A stretch of 12,552 bases of DNA. Source: Ruminococcus sp. UBA4383. Its GTDB lineage: Bacteria; Bacillota; Clostridia; Oscillospirales; Ruminococcaceae. Shown piece by piece: positions 1-6,747 of the stretch (position 1 is the first letter of the stretch; every line of letters starts with the position of its first letter). The stretch spans positions 1 through 12,552 of the forward strand of contig DGRR01000031.1 of assembly GCA_002389995.1 (NCBI GenBank). Reading direction: 5' to 3'. The notes below the pieces were generated by a model, which had not been told where the DNA came from, did no database searches, and was given only the letters and a program-made list of their open reading frames with translations. A program made the position numbers and the translations under genes.

Positions 1-64
1 TAGCCAAGTGGTAAGGCGTGGGTCTGCAACACCCTGATCCCCAGTTCAAATCTGGGTGGCGCCT
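1..64 (+). tRNA. tRNA-Cys (anticodon GCA), 5' end cut by the window
   Basis: The first base matches tRNA position 8, so only the seven 5' acceptor bases are missing. The D stem is 3-5 with 15-17. The anticodon arm is 19-23 with 31-35 (top pair T-T mismatched), with loop CTGCAAC and anticodon GCA at 26-28. The T arm is 40-44 with 52-56 around the loop TTCAAAT. The 3' acceptor strand TGGCGCC at 57-63 is followed by T64, the U73 discriminator expected of cysteine tRNAs. CCA is not encoded. A terminator follows directly. Confidence 0.93.
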
Positions 65-70
65 CTCAGG

Positions 71-102
71 CTTCTTCCATTTGGAAGAAGTCTTATTTTT
101 TT
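71..102 (+). terminator. Intrinsic terminator of the tRNA-Cys transcript
   Basis: A perfect 8-bp stem, CTTCTTCC (71-78) with GGAAGAAG (83-90), closes a 4-base loop. It is followed by a T-rich run to about 102. It starts seven bases after the tRNA ends. Confidence 0.85.
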
Positions 103-126
103 GCGTTTTCATCATATTATTATTTA

Positions 127-152
127 AAGGCGGTTATTCCGCCTTATTTTTT
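127..152 (+). terminator. Second terminator-like hairpin
   Basis: The 7-bp stem AAGGCGG (127-133) with CCGCCTT (139-145) has a TTATT loop and is followed by ATTTTTTA. It probably backs up the previous terminator and insulates the downstream promoter from tRNA transcription. Confidence 0.7.
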
Positions 153-172
153 ATGATTTTTTATATTTTCTA

Positions 173-201
173 TTGACTTTTTTTGAATAAAATGTTAAAA
201 T
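173..201 (+). promoter_or_regulatory. Sigma-A promoter for the dockerin protein gene
   Basis: The -35 box TTGACT (173-178) and -10 box TAAAAT (196-201) are separated by 17 bases. The predicted start of transcription is near 208, giving a leader of about 50 bases before the ATG at 257. This is the only good promoter between the tRNA terminators and the gene. Confidence 0.75.
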
Positions 202-214
202 CTAAGTATATTAT

Positions 215-238
215 AGACAGTCATTAGGCAGACTGTCT
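215..238 (+). promoter_or_regulatory. Perfect inverted repeat in the 5' leader
   Basis: AGACAGTC (215-222) and GACTGTCT (231-238) form an 8-bp inverted repeat with an 8-base loop. It begins a few bases after the predicted transcription start and ends six bases before the SD GGAGGA (245-250). It could be an operator or a 5' stabilising hairpin. It has no T run, so it is not a terminator. Confidence 0.5.
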
Positions 239-256
239 GGAATTGGAGGAAAAATT

Positions 257-3094
257 ATGAAGAAAAAAACAAAACTCACTGCCCTCATATCGGCAGCCGC
301 CCTCACCGTTTCCGCCTGCCCGTTCAGTATCACTGCTGATGCGGCTGAAAGCTATTCCGTGCGTGACCCGTTCTTTAATTTCAGGAGCGATTATCACTAC
401 TACGAAACCGAACACTTTCAGTTTATCTGGGGAAATTCAGGCGATGCATCAAAAGTTACCGATGAGTTCTTAACTCAGAACGGTAAAAATTTCGAGGCTT
501 GCTGGGACGTTTACATGAATACTCTCATGAACGAACCGCCTTCACAGTCCGTTGAAGATTATCTCCGTGACGGAAAAGAATACAAGACAAATATCTATAT
601 TTCAGGTACAGGTCTTGAAGGTATGCAGGACGACTGGGCTTATATGTCATGGGACAGCGGCGGATTCGCATATATGTTCTGTTGCGTTGATTCCATGCAG
701 TATAATCCGCCCTCATGGGTTTTCCCTCACGAATTTGGTCACGTTATGACTGCTCATCAGCGTGGCTGGAATAATAATAAGTATTCCTATGCGTGGTGGG
801 AAGCTATGGGAAACTGGTACAGAGAACAGTATCTTTACAGCGACTATTCAACAGATGAAACAGGTCACGGAACTGATTTCTTTGAAACCTATATGAAAAA
901 CCTCTGCTTTACATTCCCCTGCGGACGTGATTATTATGCATCATGGGCTTTTTTGCAGTATCTCACTGAAAACCCCGATAACCTTGACGGTTATGGTGCG
1001 GATTTCGTGAAGAAGATGTTACAGGAAGGTCAGGTTGACGAATATCCTTTTGAACAGGTTGAACGCCTTGCGCCTGCTGATTTGAAAGAAACTCTTGGTC
1101 TTTATGCCGCACGAATGGCAGGGCTTGACTTCAAACACGGTGACGCTTATCGGGCAAGACTGAACGAATTGTTGTCTCAGGGTGACTGGAATTATCAGCA
1201 GATATATACTATGCTTGAACCCGTTGCAGGTACGAATGAATATAAAGTCCCGACAGAACGTGCGCCGCAGTTCGCAGGTATAAATATAATACCTCTCGAA
1301 GCGGTATCACATTCAAATTATACAGTAACTCTCAATCCAAAAACTGATATTCAGGGTGCAGATTGGAGAGCCTGCGTAGTTCAGCAGTTCAGTGACGGTT
1401 CATGCAGATATTCACAGCTTTTCAAGGCTGGCGAAACTGTTGAAGTTGCATCACAGGCTGGCAGTCAGGAATACCTTGCCGTAATCGCAACCCCTGACCT
1501 TGACAGCATAACCAAATACGGACTCCCCGGAATTTATGACGATAATTCCATGTTTTCCGAAAGCAATTATCCTTTCATGAATAAGGAACGTTATCCCTAT
1601 TCTGTAACTCTGAGCGATAATGTTACGATTAAGGAAAGAACTGTTTCTGCTCAGAATCAGTGGGGAAATGCCGAATATAAACAGCACCCGTTTGGAGGCG
1701 GTCTTGTTGCAAGTACAGCCCATGTTGATGACAGTGTTTATGTAGCCCCGAATGCAATTGTAAAGGACAGTGCCGAAATTACGGGCAATGTCAAAATTCT
1801 TGACCATGCAGTAGTTGAGGGAAGTGCAAAAGTTTCCGATAATGCCATAATATCAGGCTATGGAATAGTTGCTGAAAATGCCGTTGTTTCAGGTAATGCA
1901 AGAGTTTCTGATACTGCTATGGTTATGGGCAGGGCTAATATCAGCGGTAATGCAAAAATTATCGAGAGTGCCTGCGTTTACGGAAATACTAAAATGACTG
2001 ACAATGCAGTAGCAAAAGGTATAGCATTTGTAATGGCTGATGCAGTTATTTCGGGGCAGGGAGTTGTTGACGGTGACTACTATGACGACAGCGGAAAAAA
2101 TATAACAAAGGGTACATCTTTCGGCTGGACAAGCGCACAGAGTTACTCAGACAGCAGACCATATACCGATAATCTGATTTATGCCTATGATTTCGGTGAT
2201 GACAGCAGTTTGTCATTCAATGACAGATATAACTCAACATACGGAATCAACAGCGGTGCAAAGTGGGAAAGTGAAAGAACTTCCGCAAACGGTGTCCTTA
2301 CATTCAGCGGTGATTCATTTGCCGATATGGACAGCAGTATACTCTATACCGACAAAATCGAGATACAGACCGCTTTCCTTGACAGAAACACAAATGATAC
2401 AGGCGAAGTTCTCCTTTTCCTCGGAGATGATTTGTCGAACATAAAAATCAGCATTGAAAATGATGATGTAATCGCACAGGCAAGCTATGCAGAGGACAGC
2501 AACTCACATATGATTGTATTGGAAAATGCCGCTGAAAAAGGTGTGTGGAAAAAGCTTGAACTTTCTCTTGACGGCGAAAATATGAAACTCTCCGTTGACG
2601 GTGAAACAAAACAGATTCCCTGTACAGTAAATCCCTCCGATATTGCCGAGAGAATTAATGCAGACAGCAGGTCAGCCGCTTACAGAATCGGTGCGGACAA
2701 TAACGGAAACAGCAACTTCAACGGTTCAGTGGATTTTATAAGAATATTCAATGATGATGCACCTTCTCCCGAAGAAGTATATACCCAGAAAGAGGATATC
2801 CAGACCGAAATCACAACTACCACCACCACGGAATTTATTTCGGAAACTACCACTACAACAGCAGATATATCCGATGATGTCCTTTATGGTGATGCTAACC
2901 TTGACGGAAAAGTAAGTATTTCCGATGCTGTAAGAATACTCCAGTATGTCGCTAATGTCACAAAATACGACCTCAGCAACAAAGCTAAAAATAATGCTGA
3001 TGTAAATGAGAGAGGCAATGGCGTAACCGCTAAAGATGCCGCTGCAATCCAGAAATTTGATGCAGGTGTTATTGACAAGCTCCCTGAATCGTAA
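257..3094 (+). CDS. Secreted dockerin protein: Svx/DUF6055-type metalloprotease-like domain, beta-solenoid, LamG-like domain
   Basis: This 945-residue protein has a signal peptide at about 1-30 (KKK, hydrophobic core, cut near ADAA). The next ~300 residues resemble the Svx/AvrXca (DUF6055) family. They carry HEFGH at 158-162, a match to the zinc motif HExxH, and Glu182 in WWEAMGNW, which could be the third zinc ligand as in gluzincins. Residues about 485-605 are hexapeptide-type repeats (many NAxV/GNAxI steps), predicting a beta-solenoid. Residues about 637-830 look like a LamG/concanavalin fold, probably sugar-binding. A Thr-rich linker (about 852-873) leads to a type I dockerin with calcium loops starting at Asp879 and Asp915; the second loop has 13 rather than 12 residues. 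The dockerin implies attachment to a cellulosome scaffoldin. The start is supported by SD GGAGGA seven bases upstream. The gene stands alone between its own promoter and terminator. The substrate is not evident; it could be a plant or microbial glycoprotein. The catalytic assignment is motif-based only. Confidence 0.88.
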   Translation: MKKKTKLTALISAAALTVSACPFSITADAAESYSVRDPFFNFRSDYHYYETEHFQFIWGNSGDASKVTDEFLTQNGKNFEACWDVYMNTLMNEPPSQSVEDYLRDGKEYKTNIYISGTGLEGMQDDWAYMSWDSGGFAYMFCCVDSMQYNPPSWVFPHEFGHVMTAHQRGWNNNKYSYAWWEAMGNWYREQYLYSDYSTDETGHGTDFFETYMKNLCFTFPCGRDYYASWAFLQYLTENPDNLDGYGADFVKKMLQEGQVDEYPFEQVERLAPADLKETLGLYAARMAGLDFKHGDAYRARLNELLSQGDWNYQQIYTMLEPVAGTNEYKVPTERAPQFAGINIIPLEAVSHSNYTVTLNPKTDIQGADWRACVVQQFSDGSCRYSQLFKAGETVEVASQAGSQEYLAVIATPDLDSITKYGLPGIYDDNSMFSESNYPFMNKERYPYSVTLSDNVTIKERTVSAQNQWGNAEYKQHPFGGGLVASTAHVDDSVYVAPNAIVKDSAEITGNVKILDHAVVEGSAKVSDNAIISGYGIVAENAVVSGNARVSDTAMVMGRANISGNAKIIESACVYGNTKMTDNAVAKGIAFVMADAVISGQGVVDGDYYDDSGKNITKGTSFGWTSAQSYSDSRPYTDNLIYAYDFGDDSSLSFNDRYNSTYGINSGAKWESERTSANGVLTFSGDSFADMDSSILYTDKIEIQTAFLDRNTNDTGEVLLFLGDDLSNIKISIENDDVIAQASYAEDSNSHMIVLENAAEKGVWKKLELSLDGENMKLSVDGETKQIPCTVNPSDIAERINADSRSAAYRIGADNNGNSNFNGSVDFIRIFNDDAPSPEEVYTQKEDIQTEITTTTTTEFISETTTTTADISDDVLYGDANLDGKVSISDAVRILQYVANVTKYDLSNKAKNNADVNERGNGVTAKDAAAIQKFDAGVIDKLPES

Positions 3095-3120
3095 AATAAT
3101 ATAATTAATTTCTTTGGATT

Positions 3121-3159
3121 AAAAGTGCTGTATAGTCATTTGATTATACAGCACTTTTT
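3121..3159 (+). terminator. Strong intrinsic terminator of the dockerin gene
   Basis: A 14-bp perfect stem (3121-3134 with 3145-3158) is extended by a G-T and two more pairs to a 4-base loop at 3138-3141. The 3' arm ends in TTTT, and the 5' arm starts AAAA, so it could work in both directions. The stretch 3160-3240 is AT-rich and holds nothing I can recognise. Confidence 0.88.
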
Positions 3160-3241
3160 ACAAATTTCAACGTTTATTTTTGTGATATGATAAAAAATAT
3201 AGAATTTTTTCTTATGGATAATTTTTCTTTGTATTAAATGC

Positions 3242-3270
3242 TTGACACTTTTGTTATTATGTGTTATACT
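3242..3270 (+). promoter_or_regulatory. Strong sigma-A promoter for the phosphoglycosyltransferase gene
   Basis: A consensus -35 TTGACA (3242-3247), a 17-base spacer and -10 TATACT (3265-3270) predict transcription from about 3277. The resulting leader is about 180 bases, unusually long for a gene with such a clear promoter. Confidence 0.82.
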
Positions 3271-3277
3271 ATAATTG

Positions 3278-3409
3278 AAAATCTGCATATATAATTTAGA
3301 TATAGCGGATATAAAGCAGAAAAATATATTTTGAGTCCGCCTTATATGTAATTTTGCAGTCACGATTTTTTTAGAGAGGAATATTATTGTGTGCTGTTGT
3401 GCAGATTTT
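3278..3409 (+). promoter_or_regulatory. Long structured 5' leader with end-to-end pairing
   Basis: The first ten transcribed bases, AAAATCTGCA (3278-3287), are perfectly complementary to TGCAGATTTT (3400-3409). Inside lies a second helix, GCGGA (3305-3309) with TCCGC (3336-3340), capped by the self-complementary AAAATATATTTT. A competing partner for CTGCA (3283-3287) is TGCAG at 3355-3359, so two alternative folds are possible. The 3' arm of the long helix lies within the small reading frame at 3389-3439. I do not recognise a known riboswitch. Confidence 0.4.
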
Positions 3410-3439
3410 GCCGAGATACTTAAAATAATGGGAATATGA
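3389..3439 (+). CDS. Possible 16-residue leader peptide with three consecutive Cys
   Basis: A GTG start at 3389 lies eight bases after the SD-like AGAGAGGA (3373-3380). It opens a 16-codon frame reading MCCCADFAEILKIMGI and stopping at TGA 3437-3439, 19 bases before the next gene's ATG. Codons 2-4 are TGC TGT TGT. The good SD spacing, the position in a long leader and the Cys run make it a candidate regulatory leader peptide. The overlap with the long-range helix (3400-3409) means a ribosome translating it would open that helix. Against it, the frame is very short, the start is GTG, and I see no terminator hairpin between it and the gene. I do not recognise the peptide. Confidence 0.35.
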   Translation: MCCCADFAEILKIMGI

Positions 3440-3458
3440 AAATTTAGGGGGCGGTGTC

Positions 3459-4301
3459 ATGTCTGTTGCAGGAATGAAGCCAGAAGTAAATTATCTTTTG
3501 GAAACTGATTCAGCTTGTAATTTGATTAAAACATTTAAACATGATAAAGAGAAGTCGGTGAACAAAAACCCTGAGAAAAAATGCGGAACAGGTGTTACAG
3601 ATTATCCGATTCTGGAATTTGACAACTATAAATTACAACTCCTCCAAGAAGGAGTTTCGGAAACTTTAAAATACAGCAAGGTTAAGCCAGCAGGCGGTAA
3701 AGCCTATGAAGTTACCAAGCGTCTTTTTGATATTGTTGCATCTGCCTGCGCCCTGACGGTGCTTGCAGTTCCTATCGGTGTGGTTGCGCTTGTTATCTAT
3801 ATTGATGACAAGGGAAATCCTTTCTTTTCGCAGGTGCGCCTTACAAAGGACGGCAAGCCTTTCAAAATGTACAAGCTCCGTACCATGTGCGTTGATGCCG
3901 AAAAACGTTTTGCAGAGGTTCAGAAGCAAAACCAGACCGACGGTCTTGCCTTCAAAAGTGACAATGACCCAAGAGTCACAAGAGTAGGCGGTTTCCTGAG
4001 AAGCACTTCGATTGATGAACTTCCGCAGTTTTTAAACGTTTTGCTGGGACAGATGAGTATAATAGGACCTCGCCCGCCTCTTCCGAGAGAAGTTGTGCTT
4101 TATACTCCTGAGCAAATGGACAGACTGCTCGTCAAGGGCGGACTTTCATGTATCTGTCAGACTGAGGGCAGAAGTGATACGAAATTCGATGAATGGGTCG
4201 AGGGCGATGTAAGATACATAAAAACACGCAATTTCGGACTTGATTTGAAACTTGTATTCAAGACAGCAAAGGCAGTCCTTATGCGAAAGGGAGCAAAATA
4301 A
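3459..4301 (+). CDS. Bacterial sugar transferase (monotopic phosphoglycosyltransferase)
   Basis: This family (PF02397, WcaJ/PglC/EpsL type) moves a sugar-1-phosphate from a UDP-sugar to undecaprenyl phosphate on the inner membrane face. That is the first committed step of many capsule, exopolysaccharide or glycoprotein-glycan pathways. The 280-residue protein has a soluble, poorly conserved N-terminal part (1-85) and KRLFDIVAS (88-96), which begins the single re-entrant membrane helix (about 90-115). Then come the family blocks PFFSQVRLTKDGKPF, YKLRTM and IDELPQ with the catalytic Asp186-Glu187 pair, IIGPRPPLPRE, and a C-terminal CQTEGRSD. It lacks the multi-spanning N-terminal domain of long WcaJ-type enzymes. 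The start is set by SD AGGGGG (3446-3451), seven bases before ATG; Met6 is less well placed. No other glycan-locus gene adjoins on the same strand, so the donor sugar is unknown. Confidence 0.9.
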   Translation: MSVAGMKPEVNYLLETDSACNLIKTFKHDKEKSVNKNPEKKCGTGVTDYPILEFDNYKLQLLQEGVSETLKYSKVKPAGGKAYEVTKRLFDIVASACALTVLAVPIGVVALVIYIDDKGNPFFSQVRLTKDGKPFKMYKLRTMCVDAEKRFAEVQKQNQTDGLAFKSDNDPRVTRVGGFLRSTSIDELPQFLNVLLGQMSIIGPRPPLPREVVLYTPEQMDRLLVKGGLSCICQTEGRSDTKFDEWVEGDVRYIKTRNFGLDLKLVFKTAKAVLMRKGAK

Positions 4302-4322
4302 TTTCCCATTTCCGAAACAATA

Positions 4323-4355
4323 AAAAATGCAGATGTTTCTGACATCTGCATTTTT
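4323..4355. terminator. Bidirectional terminator between convergent genes
   Basis: A 13-bp perfect stem, AAAAATGCAGATG (4323-4335) with CATCTGCATTTTT (4343-4355), has a short loop. A T run follows on the plus strand, and the minus-strand reading also ends in a T run (AATAAAAAA at 4318-4326). It serves both the sugar transferase gene and the DUF2079 gene. Confidence 0.87.
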
Positions 4356-4358
4356 GTT

Positions 4359-6521
4359 TTATTTATTTGTGTAGTCTCCGTATTTGGAATCGGCATTGTA
4401 CCATTCTGCCTCATCAAATCTGTCATTGTGATAGATTACAACTCTTTCGGGTACCTCGTCATAAAGTGAGAATCCCATTTCATCAAACAGAGGTATGCAG
4501 AGGTTGTGAATATCGGAATTGTAATTGAATACATAGTATTCATATCTGCCGGGTTCAAGGAGATGATTTTCTGAGGGGTCATCTTCATTTTTATAAGCGT
4601 CATTCATATCGAGGAGATATATTCTGTCTCTGTCTGCGATATGCGGGAGCAGGAAAGCTTCAGCCGCAACAGAAGCATCTTTCGGAACGCTGTCGAGGAG
4701 ATTTTCAACATTTGTAAAATGTTCCTTGTCGTCCTGATATCTTTCGTAATATCTGATTTTTGTTGAAGTCCAGCCGAAAGCTATAATGAGCGAAATAACT
4801 CCCGAAACAAATGCGAGATTCTGTTTCTTTTCTTTGAGGTCATCGAGGTTGATGATACTCATGTATATCAGAGGACATACAGGTCCGAAAATATACTGAT
4901 AGCTTACACTTTCTGCATATCCGTAACTTGCGCCTATTGCGAGGTTTGTTATTACGAACGGGAGCATAAGGAAGTATCTTTCGATTTTCTTTGTGAAGAA
5001 CGGCAGGAAAAGCAGCGGGAACATTACTTCAACAAAGAAAAGGAGGTTGCTTTCTCTTATAAGTGAACTGAAAAAATAACCTGGGTCTGTGAGGACGTTT
5101 TTAACAACGCTTCCGAGACCGTCACCGTTTTCAATGAGGAATTTTCCGAAACGGTAGCTTGTCATCATTTCGCCGTCACCGTTTTTGGTGAGCCATTTTG
5201 TTATAAAACCCATATATATTCCGCTTACGGCGGCACTTATGAGCCAGAGCCAGCGTTTCTTGTCGCCCTTGTTTGAGAAGAACATCATCATTGAAACGCA
5301 GATTACATACAGGGAAGTTTCTTCCTTGACTATGCACACAAGGAATGCAAATACAAAGAATGTTTTGTATTTTTTTGAATCCGCCGCCCACATCATGAAC
5401 ATCAGGAGGGTGGGGAGAAATGCATTTTCATGGAAATCGTAGTAGTTGGGGAGGATAAGTCCCGAACAGAATATATACATGAAGCATACGCCCACAAGTG
5501 AAATTCCCTTGAAATCGTGTTTCTTTGCAATCATGAATGTCGGAATAACACCGCCCATTGCAAAGACTGCCTGAGCTGCGAGGAGAGTTTCCTCTTTTGG
5601 GAAAATCTTGTATATCGGCAGAAGAATATAATAGATATATGATGCGTGGATATAGAAGTGAGAAAGGGGCTTGTCTCTTTCGCAGGTAGTAACGGCTGTG
5701 AGGTGGTCGCCTATGGAGTGGTACATCTGCACGAATATTCCGAAGTCAAAGCATGAAGTTCCGAATATTTTGTGATGACATATTGTAGTCAGCGAGATGA
5801 AGAACACAAGCAGACCCGTCACAATCAGCACGAAAACGCCTGATATTTTCCAGCTTATTTTCATGAGGAGCTGATTTTTGCCGAACTTTCCGAGAATGTA
5901 GTATATAAACACACCTGAAATGCAGGCAGTTGCCATAGCAAACTGGAAATTGTCAACGTTCCAGAGGAGTTCAAGGTCGAAGAAAAGTATTGCAATTATT
6001 GCTCCTATATGGTCAGCATATCGGGCTTTTTTCGGCAGTCGGTCGTATATCAGCGAGTACAGCACGAATACGAAGAATATTATTATGAAAGAAGTAAGCA
6101 GGCTGTTTTCGCCGACATATTCTTTCCAGTTGTCCACGGGGTTGATTTCCTTTGACCTTGCTATTGTGAGGTTATAGCCTGAAACAAAGAAATAAGCCAT
6201 TAAAAAGCGGATAAGGAGCATATCGGGTATTCCGAATTTTTCGAGGAAACCTTTTATGCGTTCAACAATCAGTCTGAAAGTGAGTTTCTGAGGCTGTTCG
6301 AGGGCGATTTCCGCAGAATCGCCTGTAATTTCGGCTGAAACTGTTTCTGTTGACGGATTTGATTCTGCTGTTGAATCAGTTGTCACGGGTGGCGGAGTTT
6401 CGGGAGGGGTTTCCGTGACGGGAGGAGTTTCAATTACCGCAGGTTCTTCTGTCTTTGGGGGAGAAGATTTTGTTTCGGTGTCGGCAGTATTTGAACTGTT
6501 TGATTTTTTGCGTTTACTCAT
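4359..6521 (-). CDS. DUF2079 family polytopic membrane protein (GT-C-like)
   Basis: This 720-residue integral membrane protein has about a dozen hydrophobic segments between residues 100 and 590. It matches what I know of DUF2079 (PF09852): FDFGIFVQ (258-265), HASYIYYILLPIY (292-304), YYDFHENAF (360-368) and VKEETSLYV (398-406). The family resembles GT-C glycosyltransferases, which take sugars from lipid-linked donors; Asp259 lies where such enzymes carry a catalytic acid, but no activity has been shown that I know of. The N-terminal 95 residues are a charged, Pro/Thr/Glu-rich, probably disordered cytoplasmic tail (repeated ETPP). The C-terminal 130 residues form a soluble domain. The start is supported by SD AAGGTGG (6531-6537), nine bases upstream. 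It has its own promoter and shares a terminator with the convergent sugar transferase, so a role in envelope glycans is plausible but inferred. Confidence 0.87.
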   Translation of the reverse strand: MSKRKKSNSSNTADTETKSSPPKTEEPAVIETPPVTETPPETPPPVTTDSTAESNPSTETVSAEITGDSAEIALEQPQKLTFRLIVERIKGFLEKFGIPDMLLIRFLMAYFFVSGYNLTIARSKEINPVDNWKEYVGENSLLTSFIIIFFVFVLYSLIYDRLPKKARYADHIGAIIAILFFDLELLWNVDNFQFAMATACISGVFIYYILGKFGKNQLLMKISWKISGVFVLIVTGLLVFFISLTTICHHKIFGTSCFDFGIFVQMYHSIGDHLTAVTTCERDKPLSHFYIHASYIYYILLPIYKIFPKEETLLAAQAVFAMGGVIPTFMIAKKHDFKGISLVGVCFMYIFCSGLILPNYYDFHENAFLPTLLMFMMWAADSKKYKTFFVFAFLVCIVKEETSLYVICVSMMMFFSNKGDKKRWLWLISAAVSGIYMGFITKWLTKNGDGEMMTSYRFGKFLIENGDGLGSVVKNVLTDPGYFFSSLIRESNLLFFVEVMFPLLFLPFFTKKIERYFLMLPFVITNLAIGASYGYAESVSYQYIFGPVCPLIYMSIINLDDLKEKKQNLAFVSGVISLIIAFGWTSTKIRYYERYQDDKEHFTNVENLLDSVPKDASVAAEAFLLPHIADRDRIYLLDMNDAYKNEDDPSENHLLEPGRYEYYVFNYNSDIHNLCIPLFDEMGFSLYDEVPERVVIYHNDRFDEAEWYNADSKYGDYTNK

Positions 6522-6652
6522 TAATAAGTTCCACCTTTTGTATTAAATTTTACCAAATTATCATCACCTGACCTTGATATCAAAAGATAATTAATAAGTT
6601 TTATAATGCATTTATATACCGCAATAACGGCAAAAAAGGCATTACAATTTAT

Positions 6653-6681
6653 ATTATATATCATTGAAAAAATATAGTCAA
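6653..6681 (-). promoter_or_regulatory. Sigma-A promoter for the DUF2079 gene
   Basis: On the minus strand, -35 TTGACT (6676-6681) and -10 TATAAT (6653-6658) are separated by 17 bases. Transcription should start near 6646, giving a leader of about 125 bases. The rest of the gap 6522-6747 is AT-rich. I see no convincing terminator for the pullulanase gene in it, only weak stems such as 6714-6719 with 6727-6732. Confidence 0.75.
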
Positions 6682-6684
6682 TGA
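6661..6684. promoter_or_regulatory. Inverted repeat over the -35 box, possible operator
   Basis: TCATTGA (6661-6667) and TCAATGA (6678-6684) are perfect 7-base inverted repeats ten bases apart, centre to centre 17 bases. The right half overlaps the -35 hexamer and the left half lies in the spacer. This placement suits a repressor dimer. The regulator is unknown. Confidence 0.4.
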
Positions 6685-6747
6685 TTTTTGAAATTTTTCT
6701 TTTAAAACAGCACTTTGTACTAATTATACAAAAAGCATTAAAACTTT

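Noticed and set aside
1711..2075. Internal direct DNA repeats in the dockerin gene, considered as a satellite or phase-variable repeat
   Set aside because: The similarity is at the protein level (hexapeptide solenoid steps); the DNA units are too diverged for slippage.
3136..3363. 75-codon minus-strand frame in the gap after the dockerin gene
   Set aside because: It runs through a terminator and a strong promoter on the other strand and encodes low-complexity Lys/Ile-rich sequence.
3277..3458. c-di-GMP or other known riboswitch in the sugar transferase leader
   Set aside because: I could not find the conserved core of any class I know; only generic helices are visible.
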